Below, one piece after another: positions 1 to 8,590 of a stretch of DNA of 28,177 nucleotides. The notes beneath the pieces were generated by a model. The model searched no databases. It had not been told where the DNA came from and worked only from the letters and a program-made list of their open reading frames with translations. This DNA comes from JBDSGC01 sp046594105 (GTDB taxonomy: Bacteria > Acidobacteriota > Thermoanaerobaculia > Gp7-AA8): contig JBKJQB010000339.1 of the NCBI GenBank assembly GCA_046594105.1, positions 1-28,177 on the forward strand, written 5' to 3'. How positions within the stretch are numbered: the first letter of the stretch is position 1; every line of letters starts with the position of its first letter. The translations under genes were made by a program, and so were the position numbers.

Positions 1-136
1 CTTTCCCGCGCCCGGCAGCTATCACGTTCGGATCGTCGCTCCCGGCTATCGTGAGCAGCAGTTCGTCGTTACGGCGAGTGAGACCGCGAGTGCTGAAATC
101 GCCCGTCTTGATGTGAAGCTGGTGCGAGCGCAGTAG
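1..136 (+). CDS. C-terminal fragment of a protein with a carboxypeptidase-regulatory-like or PEGA-like beta domain
   Basis: The frame starting at base 2 is open from the window edge to TAG at 134-136. It encodes about 44 residues. The visible part contains PGSYHVRIVAPGYREQQ, followed by a short strand-rich tail ending DVKLVRAQ. The pattern of Pro-Gly, aromatic, then Val/Ile strand, Pro-Gly-Tyr and a further strand is that of small beta-sandwich domains such as PEGA and carboxypeptidase-regulatory-like repeats, found in secreted or surface proteins. The start and the rest of the domain structure lie outside the window. The gene is convergent with the EF-G-like gene, and only 62 bases separate the two stop codons. 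The frame is well supported by composition, but the family assignment is tentative. Confidence 0.5.
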   Translation, partial: FPAPGSYHVRIVAPGYREQQFVVTASETASAEIARLDVKLVRAQ

Positions 137-160
137 AACCAGAAACCAGAAACCAGAAAC
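137..160. repeat. Short tandem repeat, three AACCAGA heptamers
   Basis: Three perfect copies of AACCAGA run from 137 to 157, followed by a partial AAC. The array starts directly after the TAG of the partial gene and sits in the convergent intergenic space. It is A-rich in an otherwise GC-rich window. No function is evident. It could be replication slippage. Confidence 0.8.
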
Positions 161-170
161 GGACCCTGTG

Positions 171-201
171 CGAACCAACGCCGCCGGCCCGTGCCGGCTC
201 A
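171..201 (-). repeat. Stop-associated palindromic repeat, copy 1
   Basis: On the minus strand this reads TGA (201-199, the EF-G-like stop) followed by GCCGGC, ACGG, GCCGGC, then GGCGTTGGTTCG. It matches the copies at 6583, 8246 and 27787 in sequence and in orientation relative to the upstream gene. The two GCCGGC arms can pair to form a short hairpin. There is no T-tract after it, so it is not a classical intrinsic terminator. Confidence 0.75.
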
Positions 202-2304
202 ATGCGCCGCATGCTGTGAGGCGTGGGCCTCGCGAGCTTTCTTCGCTTCCGCGATGATCTTCTCCTGCAGATTGCGAGGCACTTCCTCGTAGTGGGAGTA
301 CTCCATGTGGAAGCTCCCCCGGCCCTGGGTGATCGACCGCAGCGTCGAGCCATACAGCAGCATTTCAGAGAACGGCACCCGAGCCTTGACCGTCTCGGTG
401 TCGCCGTCCGCGTCGACCCCTTCCACCCGACCTCTGCGTGAATTGAGGTCACCCATGAGGTCCCCTACGTACTCCACCGGCGCCGTGATGTCGACGTGCA
501 TGATCGGCTCGAGCAGAGTTGGTCGGGCCAGCTCCATGGCCTGCTGAAACGCGAGCGAGCCGGCGATCTTGAACGCCATCTCCGAGGAGTCGACATCATG
601 GTACTGGCCGTCCTTGAGCCGTACGCGGAAATCGACGACCGGAAAGCCGGCCAGAAATCCTTTTCGGCGGGCATCCTGGATCCCCTTCTCCACCGCCGGG
701 ATGTAGTTGCGGGGGATGGAGCCTCCGAAGATTTCGTCGACGAACTCGAAGTCGCCGCCACGGGCCAGTGGCTCGATGGTGATCCTGCAATCGGCGAATT
801 GACCGTGCCCCCCGGACTGCTTCTTGTGGCGCCCGTGGGCGTCCGCCGACCTGGTGACGGTTTCGCGATACGCGATTCTGGGCGGGTGGAGGATGACGTC
901 CACGTTGTATTTCTTCTTCAACCGGTGCACCACGATCTCGACGTGAAGTTGCCCCTGCCCGCTGATGAGGAGCTCCTTGGTCTGTTCGTCGCGGTGAAAC
1001 TGGATGCTGGGATCCTCTTCGATGATTCGAGCCACGGAGGTGCCCAGCTTGTCCTCGTCGCCCCGCGCTTTTGCCTCGATGGCGAACGAAATGGCCGCCT
1101 CGGGATAGGCGATGTGGGGCAGGACGATCGCATGCTCCCTGGAGCTGAGAGTGTCACCGGTGGCCGTGTCCTTCAACTTCGCTGCGGAGCCGATGTCGCC
1201 GGCTTGCAGTTCGGCCACCTGGATCTGCTGTTTGCCCTGCATGACGTGAAGCTTGCCCAGGCGCTCTTCGTGATCTCGCGTGGTGTTCCAGCAGGAGGTG
1301 TCGGACTTGAACGTTCCGGTGTAGACGCGAAAAAGAGAGACCCGCCCGGAAAAGGGATCGGAGAAGGTCTTGAAGACGAGGGCGGAGGGAAATGCTTCGG
1401 GCCGCCGGTCGAAGGTGATGCTCTCTCCTTTTCGATCCTTGCCCTCGACAGTCTTCTGTTCATTGGCCGGAGGAAGCAGGGAGACGATCGCATCGAGCAG
1501 GGCCACCGAACCCATGTTGTGGGTGGCGGAGGAAAACAGAACGGGGAAGATCTCGTGTTGAGAAACCTCGCGCCTGAGACCTTCGATCAAATCCTCCTGA
1601 GACAAGCCTCCCTGATCGAAGAAGCGCTCCATCAGCGTGTCATCGCCCTCAGCCACTTTCTCGATCAGAGTCTCCCGCCAGGCCGTTGCCTGCTCCTTCA
1701 TCTCTTCGGGGATCTCGGTGATCTCCAGCTTGCCCGAGCCGGTCGCGGTGTAGCGGTGCGCTTTCATGGTGATCAGATCGATCACGCCGGTAAAGTCTTT
1801 CTCTTCGCCCAGGGGAAGCTGGATGGGAACGACGTTCTTTCCGAACTTCTTCTGCAGTGCGTCCAGGGTGCGGGTGAACGAGGCGCGCTCGCGGTCCATC
1901 TTGTTGACGATGAGCAGTCGCGGGAGGTGGAGCTCGTCCGCGAACTTCCAGACCTTCTCCGTGGTCACCTCGACCCCGGTGACTCCGCTGACCACGATGG
2001 CCGCGGAGTCGGCGACGCGCATGGCCGTTCGCGCCTCCATCAGGAAGATGCCGAAACCGGGCGTGTCCAGCAGATTGATCTTGCAGTCCTTCCACTCGGC
2101 GTAGGCAATGGCCGACGAGATGGAGTGTTTTCTCTCGATTTCGTCGGCGTCGAAATCGGTGACGGTGGTGCCGTCATCGATGCGTCCCATCCGGTTGTTG
2201 GCCCCGGCGGTGAAAAGGAGTTGGGAAACGAGCGTGGTCTTCCCGGTGTCGTTATGGCCTGCCAGCGCGACGTTTCGAATGTCGGAGCCGGAATAGACTT
2301 TCAT
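199..2304 (-). CDS. Elongation factor G-like GTPase (EF-G2/FusA2 type)
   Basis: The 701-residue protein has the five-domain plan of EF-G. The GTPase core shows G1 at residues 16-23 (GHNDTGKT), G3 at 80-84 (DTPGF) and G4 NKMD at 134-137. Domain II, domain III, the domain IV region with SGGHGQFADC, and a C-terminal domain V ending in a Lys/Glu-rich helix follow. In canonical EF-G, G3 is DTPGH and switch I has RGIT; here the catalytic His position is Phe and switch I reads RKHSIS. Both differences point to the EF-G-like paralogue group rather than the main translocase. Paralogues of this group bind ribosomes and GTP, but their roles vary and several are non-essential. The ATG at 2304-2302 has a GAGAGG ribosome-binding site eight bases upstream. 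The gene stands alone and is divergent from the kinase gene. Confidence 0.93.
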   Translation of the reverse strand: MKVYSGSDIRNVALAGHNDTGKTTLVSQLLFTAGANNRMGRIDDGTTVTDFDADEIERKHSISSAIAYAEWKDCKINLLDTPGFGIFLMEARTAMRVADSAAIVVSGVTGVEVTTEKVWKFADELHLPRLLIVNKMDRERASFTRTLDALQKKFGKNVVPIQLPLGEEKDFTGVIDLITMKAHRYTATGSGKLEITEIPEEMKEQATAWRETLIEKVAEGDDTLMERFFDQGGLSQEDLIEGLRREVSQHEIFPVLFSSATHNMGSVALLDAIVSLLPPANEQKTVEGKDRKGESITFDRRPEAFPSALVFKTFSDPFSGRVSLFRVYTGTFKSDTSCWNTTRDHEERLGKLHVMQGKQQIQVAELQAGDIGSAAKLKDTATGDTLSSREHAIVLPHIAYPEAAISFAIEAKARGDEDKLGTSVARIIEEDPSIQFHRDEQTKELLISGQGQLHVEIVVHRLKKKYNVDVILHPPRIAYRETVTRSADAHGRHKKQSGGHGQFADCRITIEPLARGGDFEFVDEIFGGSIPRNYIPAVEKGIQDARRKGFLAGFPVVDFRVRLKDGQYHDVDSSEMAFKIAGSLAFQQAMELARPTLLEPIMHVDITAPVEYVGDLMGDLNSRRGRVEGVDADGDTETVKARVPFSEMLLYGSTLRSITQGRGSFHMEYSHYEEVPRNLQEKIIAEAKKAREAHASQHAAH

Positions 2305-2345
2305 CGAAGGGTCCTCTCGATGGCAAATGGGTGGTGGGGATGGGA

Positions 2346-2351
2346 ATCATA
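2346..2351 (-). promoter_or_regulatory. Candidate -10 element for the EF-G-like gene
   Basis: On the minus strand 2351-2346 reads TATGAT, close to the sigma70 -10 consensus. It would give a leader of roughly 35 bases before the ATG at 2304. No convincing -35 lies at the usual spacing, so this is a weak call. Confidence 0.3.
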
Positions 2352-2404
2352 GTGGAAAATCGACAAGAGCTGGAAAGGCAGGATCCGTTATTCGCGACCC
2401 GCGG

Positions 2405-2432
2405 CTGCAACTCACTCTGCAGGAGTTATCAT
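2405..2432 (+). promoter_or_regulatory. Candidate sigma70-like promoter for the kinase operon
   Basis: TATCAT at 2427-2432 fits a -10 element. The hexamer CTGCAA lies 16 bases upstream at 2405-2410 as a weak -35. Transcription would begin near 2439. That leaves almost no leader for the ATG at 2448, but a 54-base leader for the alternative GTG at 2493. Confidence 0.35.
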
Positions 2433-2447
2433 TGACGGCGGAACGGG

Positions 2448-4519
<2,072 letters not shown>

Positions 4520-4520
<1 letters not shown>

Positions 4521-5479
4521 TGGAGTCGACAATCGATCCGCTCCTGTCGGCCGGATCAGCAGCAGGGCCGGATGAATTCTGGATTGCCGCGATCGATCAG
4601 TCGTGGCTTGCGAAACAATGCGTCGCGTCGCGGGAATCCTGGGGAATGGCGCGACAACAGGGCCCGGAGATCGTTGCCTCCGATCGGCGCGACGACGAGC
4701 TGGTGGCCCTTTGCAGGGATGCCCTTTCCTCGACGGCCAGGATGGTGGCCCGGGCTGTGACGCTGGCCAGAATCGTTTGCCGGGTTACGCGCGAAGGGGC
4801 GACGATCGCCATCGAAACCACCCTGGTGCTGACCTGCCGGACCCTCTCTGTGGTGACCACCCCGGAGCATTGGGAGGAGGACGAACGATTGCTGCAGGGC
4901 CTCGCGGAATCCGAACCTCTCGTTCCGGCACCTCATGATCGACCGCTGCTCTGGTGTCATGGTTCGGCGGCGGTGCTTCTGCATGAGGCCGCGGGCCACG
5001 CGGCGGAGCACCAGGCCCTTCCCGCAGCCTGGCCGTCGTGGCTGCGCGTGGAGGATCGATCGGACTGCGGATCGGCCGACCTGCTGGCGGGCCAGATGCC
5101 AGGTGCGTGGCGACGGGAATCGTTCACCGACGTCCCTCTGCCCAGGATGACCAGCGTGTTGGTGCAGCATTCCGGCGCCCCCTTCGAGCTTCCTGCTGAG
5201 CGCCTGGAGATTTTGCTGGTCGCTGGCGGAGCGTACGACCCCATCACCGATGAGGTGAGCATCCACGTGGCCGCGGCAAGATCCGTCAGTGCGCGGGGAG
5301 CCAGGGCGGTGAAACCGTTTGCGTTGCGCGCGCCACGGAGCCTGGTGGCCGTGGCGTTGCGTGGAGCTTCCGGGCTCCCGGAGCATTACCCGGGAGTGAT
5401 CTGTTCGCGCGAGGGGCAGGAGCTCTACGTATCGAGCGCGGCTCCCCGGATCCTCACGCACAGTCTGCCGATGGTATGA
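4520..5479 (+). CDS. Miniature TldD/PmbA-family metalloprotease homologue
   Basis: This 319-residue protein contains LLHEAAGHAAEH (His155, Glu156, His160). It closely matches the HExxxH zinc motif of TldD, which typically reads LLHEAxGHxLE. Near the C-terminus, ICSREGQELYV followed by APRIL resembles the TldD segment with the third zinc ligand (Cys, Gly-Gln, then a Pro-Thr-Leu-like turn); the Cys would be residue 295. TldD is about 480 residues, so roughly a third is missing, mainly from the N-terminal domain. TldD/TldE heterodimers degrade unfolded peptides and mature some modified peptides such as microcin B17. The substrate here is unknown. The ATG is at 4520-4522 and shares one base with the kinase stop. 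The stop overlaps the next gene by four bases. The family call rests on motifs at both ends, so it is good but not certain. Confidence 0.65.
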
Positions 5480-6315
5480 GCGACATTTACCGCAAGTGGG
5501 GCCGGGTCGCCCGTTGGGATCACGGCGTGCTCGTTCGGGTCGATGAGGCCGGAGAGTCTCGCGAGACGAACGGGGAGTTCCGAGTGGAACCGATGCAGAC
5601 TGGCGACGCGCCGGTGACGATTCCCGAGCCTGACGTTGAGGCGGTCGAGCGGGCAGCGAAAAAGATCCTGGCCGCGGTGGTGCACCCGCTGACGATCGAG
5701 CGACTGATCGTGACCGAAGGAGTGTCGCTGCACCAGTTTGGCCGGGTGCAGTGGCAGGAACGGGTGCGCAGAGTTCATCTCTCGATTGCGCGCCGGCCTT
5801 TTCGAATGCTGATCGACGCCGCAGGATTCGAACTCGATGGGACCCTGCTCGCCGCATTCGCTGGCATGACGCTCGAACCAGGCCCGCCACCCGCGAGGAT
5901 CATTCTCGAGCCACGTGTGAGCGCGGCATTTCTGTCCGCCGGTCCCGGGCAACTTGCGCTGGAGCAGGTCAGGGGCCAGCTCGACGGCAGGGGTCAGCAG
6001 ATTCTGGACGCGCCGGTTTCCAGCGATCTGCCGCCGAACTGGTATCGGCCCAGCTACAGGGTTCGCCCGGTTCGTAGCTGGTTCAACCTCCGAGCTGTGC
6101 CGCATGGAACGATCGATCCGTCAATTCCGCGGGCCGTCGCACTGCTCTCGTTCCCGCTGGCGGGCAGGATCCACGCGCTTTGTGTCGAAGAGGGAGTGGC
6201 CTCGCCTCGATGGATTTCTCCCGAACGGGTGACGGCCGTCGGTCCTCCCGTGGAGTGGTATCCGTACGGCGCCGGATGTTGGGGAGCAGACATGTTGCTA
6301 GAATCACAGCGCTGA
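5476..6315 (+). CDS. Unrecognised protein, possibly a degenerate TldE/PmbA-like partner
   Basis: This 279-residue protein has no signal peptide or membrane helix. An N-terminal half with a charged helix (about 53-67) is followed by RIILEPRVSAAFLS (141-154) and later QQILDAPVSSDLPP. These resemble the TldE/PmbA core, where a 'V-L-E-P-x-A-A-A-x-L' strand-helix is followed by a 'D-D-P' turn. TldE is catalytically inactive and lacks the HExxxH motif, as does this protein. It is shorter than TldE (about 450 residues), just as its neighbour is a short TldD. The ATGA overlap with the upstream gene implies coupled synthesis, as expected for a heterodimer. The similarity is faint, and an unrelated accessory protein remains possible. 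Confidence 0.45.
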   Translation: MSDIYRKWGRVARWDHGVLVRVDEAGESRETNGEFRVEPMQTGDAPVTIPEPDVEAVERAAKKILAAVVHPLTIERLIVTEGVSLHQFGRVQWQERVRRVHLSIARRPFRMLIDAAGFELDGTLLAAFAGMTLEPGPPPARIILEPRVSAAFLSAGPGQLALEQVRGQLDGRGQQILDAPVSSDLPPNWYRPSYRVRPVRSWFNLRAVPHGTIDPSIPRAVALLSFPLAGRIHALCVEEGVASPRWISPERVTAVGPPVEWYPYGAGCWGADMLLESQR

Positions 6316-6330
6316 ACAGGCGACCCGTCC

Positions 6331-6585
6331 ATTCGACAAATTGAATTTCTGGCGAGAGCCATCGTGAACCGGCTGGAAGACCGAGGCCTCGTCGAATTCG
6401 GCGACGCGGAGATCGGCATTCAAGTGGTCACTCGAACTCTGGAAGACAACTTCCAGATGTACGACAGCATCGAGCACGAAGCGCGCATCCGCCTGAGCAA
6501 GTCGATCGGTTCCCGGGAGCCTTCCGACTCGGAGCTGACGGACGAGATGCGCCGCGTGGCTGCCGACCGCGGCTTCACACTCTGA
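6331..6585 (+). CDS. DUF507-like small protein with an unconventional start
   Basis: The frame encodes QIEFLARAIVNRLEDRGLVEF, then an acidic helical stretch with IEHEARIRL, ending ADRGFTL. This fits the DUF507 pattern of an N-terminal 'I..IA..IV..L.E.GLIE' helix, a middle 'D.I..EAR..L' helix and a C-terminal 'A..RG' helix. The first conventional start in frame is GTG at 6364, which would remove most of the first conserved helix. Between the in-frame TGA at 6313 and that GTG there is no ATG, GTG or TTG. An ATT at 6331, with AGG ten bases upstream, would restore the helix, so I use it provisionally. The frame follows the upstream gene's stop with no gap. The function of DUF507 is unknown. Annotation pipelines would probably choose 6364. 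Confidence 0.6.
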   Translation: MRQIEFLARAIVNRLEDRGLVEFGDAEIGIQVVTRTLEDNFQMYDSIEHEARIRLSKSIGSREPSDSELTDEMRRVAADRGFTL

Positions 6586-6606
6586 GGCCGGCACGGCCGG
6601 CGGCGC
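6583..6606 (+). repeat. Stop-associated palindromic repeat, copy 2
   Basis: The TGA stop of the DUF507-like gene (6583-6585) is followed at once by GGCCGGC, ACG, GCCGGC and GGCG. The match to the other copies runs to 6605 and then diverges (CAGTTG in place of TTGGTT). The orientation relative to the gene is the same as in the other three copies. Confidence 0.75.
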
Positions 6607-6687
6607 AGTTGCCTGTCGCGGGGAATCCTGAGATCCTTCGCTGCCCGGCGCGCTGTACGGAAATCACCGCCGCACTCCAACCCTCAC

Positions 6688-8229
6688 ATGTCACTGGAAG
6701 AAAAACTGGAAGAACTCGAACGCCGCAAGCGTGAGAGTGAGCTTGGCGGCGGTCAGGCCCGCATCGATCGGCAACACGCCGAGGGAAAGTTGACTGCGCG
6801 TGAGCGAATCTCCCTTCTCTTCGATCCGGGATCGTTTCAGGAGCTGGATCAGCTGGTCGTGCATCGAAGCTCCGATTTCGGGATGGAGAAGCAGCGCATC
6901 CCCGGGGATGGCGTGGTCACCGGGTACGGCACCATCAACGGGCGGCTGGTCTATGCCTTCGCCCAGGATTTCACTGTTTTCGGCGGCTCTCTCAGCGAAA
7001 CGCACGCCGCAAAAATCGTGAAGATCATGGATCTGGCCATGAAGAACGGCGCTCCGCTCGTCGGCCTCAACGACTCCGGCGGCGCCCGCATCCAGGAAGG
7101 GGTCGTCTCCCTCGGCGGCTACGCGGACATCTTTTTGCGCAACACCCTGGCCTCCGGAGTGATCCCCCAGATTTCCGCAATCATGGGACCCTGTGCCGGC
7201 GGCGCCGTCTACTCGCCTGCCATCACCGATTTCATTCTCATGGTCAAGAAGACGAGCTACATGTTCGTCACCGGTCCCGATGTGATCAAGACGGTGACCC
7301 ACGAAGAGGTGACCAAGGAGAAGCTCGGCGGCGCGGAGACGCACAACCAGATTTCCGGAGTGGCCCACTTCGCGGCGGAGTCGGATGAAGATTGCCTGGC
7401 CACGATCCGGGAGCTCCTGTCGTACCTGCCTTCGAACAATATGGAGGATCCGCCGCGCGCGGAGAGCAAGGACGACGTGAACCGGATGGACGGGCATTTG
7501 GACTCCTTCATTCCGGAGTCGCCGAATCAGCCTTACGAAATGCGGGAGCTGATCCGGGCCATTGCCGATGAAGGGCATTTCTTTGAGGTACACCAGCACT
7601 TTGCCCGCAATCTGGTCGTGGGGTTCCTGCGGCTGAACGGCCAGTCCATCGGTGTGGTGGCCAACCAACCGGCATTCCTTGCTGGTGTGCTGGACATCAA
7701 CGCCTCGCGCAAAGGCGCCCGATTCGTGCGTTTCTGCGACGCGTTCAACGTTCCGCTGCTGGTGCTGGAAGATGTCCCCGGCTTTCTGCCGGGAACCGAT
7801 CAGGAATATGGCGGGATCATCATTCATGGAGCGAAGCTGCTGTTCGCGCTGGCGGAGGCCACGGTTCCCAAGATCACCGTGATCACTCGAAAAGCCTACG
7901 GCGGCGCCTACTGCGTCATGAACTCCAAGCACATCCGCGCCGACATGAACTTCGCCTATCCCAGCGCGGAAATCGCGGTGATGGGAGCGGAAGGCGCGGT
8001 GAGCGTTTTGTACCGTCGGGAGATCGACGGTTCGCCAGAGCAGCGCCAGGCGAAAGTCGACGAGTTCAAAGAGAAGTTCGCCAACCCCTACATCGCGGCC
8101 GAGCGTGGCTACATCGACGAGATCATCGAGCCGAGGTTTACGCGGCGAAAACTGATCACAGCGTTTTCCATGCTGCGGAACAAGCGCGACCGCAATCCGC
8201 CGAAAAAGCACGGCAACATCCCCTTGTAA
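6688..8229 (+). CDS. pccB: Acyl-CoA carboxylase carboxyltransferase (propionyl/methylmalonyl-CoA type, beta subunit)
   Basis: The 513-residue protein is a full-length biotin-dependent carboxyltransferase of the PccB/MmdA family. It transfers CO2 between carboxybiotin and an acyl-CoA, most likely propionyl-CoA. Visible family features are the N-terminal helix with RKRESELGGG, LTARERISLLFDPGSF, the first oxyanion-hole segment NDSGGARIQEG, GPCAGGAVYSPAITDF, PGFLPGTDQEYGG, the second crotonase-fold segment KAYGGAYCVMNS, and the C-terminal ANPYIAAERGYIDEII. No biotin carboxylase or biotin carrier gene is adjacent, so its partners must lie elsewhere. No Shine-Dalgarno sequence precedes the ATG. The choice between a propionyl-CoA carboxylase and a methylmalonyl-CoA decarboxylase subunit cannot be made from this sequence alone, so the symbol is provisional. 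Confidence 0.93.
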   Translation: MSLEEKLEELERRKRESELGGGQARIDRQHAEGKLTARERISLLFDPGSFQELDQLVVHRSSDFGMEKQRIPGDGVVTGYGTINGRLVYAFAQDFTVFGGSLSETHAAKIVKIMDLAMKNGAPLVGLNDSGGARIQEGVVSLGGYADIFLRNTLASGVIPQISAIMGPCAGGAVYSPAITDFILMVKKTSYMFVTGPDVIKTVTHEEVTKEKLGGAETHNQISGVAHFAAESDEDCLATIRELLSYLPSNNMEDPPRAESKDDVNRMDGHLDSFIPESPNQPYEMRELIRAIADEGHFFEVHQHFARNLVVGFLRLNGQSIGVVANQPAFLAGVLDINASRKGARFVRFCDAFNVPLLVLEDVPGFLPGTDQEYGGIIIHGAKLLFALAEATVPKITVITRKAYGGAYCVMNSKHIRADMNFAYPSAEIAVMGAEGAVSVLYRREIDGSPEQRQAKVDEFKEKFANPYIAAERGYIDEIIEPRFTRRKLITAFSMLRNKRDRNPPKKHGNIPL

Positions 8230-8245
8230 CGCCGGCGCCTCATCC

Positions 8246-8275
8246 TGAGGTCGGCACGGCCGGCGGCGTTGGTTC
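8246..8275 (+). repeat. Stop-associated palindromic repeat, copy 3
   Basis: TGAGG, TCGGC, ACG, GCCGGC and GGCGTTGGTTCG run from 8246 to 8275, starting 16 bases after the TAA of the carboxyltransferase gene. This copy carries its own TGAG even though the gene already ended at TAA, so TGA appears to be part of the repeat. One arm is altered (GTCGGC instead of GCCGGC). Confidence 0.75.
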
Positions 8276-8540
8276 GCAAAGCGTCCGCCACGATTTTCGC
8301 CGCAGTCGCGTTCACTCGGCCGGCCTTGGATCGCTTGGGGATTTCTTCACAGGCTCTGAGCCCAAGTGTCAGCTTTTCGGAGCGCTGGCATTCTTGCCGG
8401 CCGGGTCGCGGCATCCTTGCCCGCGGGTGCGGACGGGGAAGCTGACGTGTTTGCACAGACCAGCCGGCTCGCGGGAAACTTCCTGTGACGCAGCGGCCGA
8501 GCCTGCCTGTTCCTGCTCCTCCCGGCGCCATCAGCGGACG

Positions 8541-8546
8541 TACAAT
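8541..8546 (+). promoter_or_regulatory. Candidate -10 element for the VWA gene
   Basis: TACAAT at 8541-8546 is a close match to the sigma70 -10 consensus and would give a leader of about 38 bases that contains the AGGGGG ribosome-binding site. No good -35 hexamer is seen. Confidence 0.35.
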
Positions 8547-8590
8547 CGACCCGCTCAAGCCATTCGCCGTTGGATCTCGAAGGGGGCACC

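Larger units (their letters stand above)
8230..8590. other. 361-base intergenic region between the carboxyltransferase and VWA genes
   Basis: I see no convincing gene here; the short open frames have no family features. The region holds repeat copy 3 at 8246-8275, an eight-base inverted pair (GTCAGCTT near 8368 and AAGCTGAC near 8437), several short CG-rich palindromes, and a candidate -10 element at 8541-8546. The inverted pair is too widely spaced to be a standard terminator. Confidence 0.55.

Noticed and set aside
171..201. Interpreting the stop-associated repeats as ordinary rho-independent terminators
   Set aside because: None of the four copies has a following T-tract, and the stem is only about six pairs, unlike the clear terminators at 21428, 22297 and 26349.
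496..2352. 618-codon open frame antisense to the EF-G-like gene
   Set aside because: The opposite strand encodes a full EF-G fold. The antisense translation has no recognisable motif, and such frames are expected from GC-rich third positions.
6691..8211. 506-codon open frame antisense to the acyl-CoA carboxyltransferase gene
   Set aside because: The sense strand is an unambiguous carboxyltransferase, and the antisense translation shows no domain.
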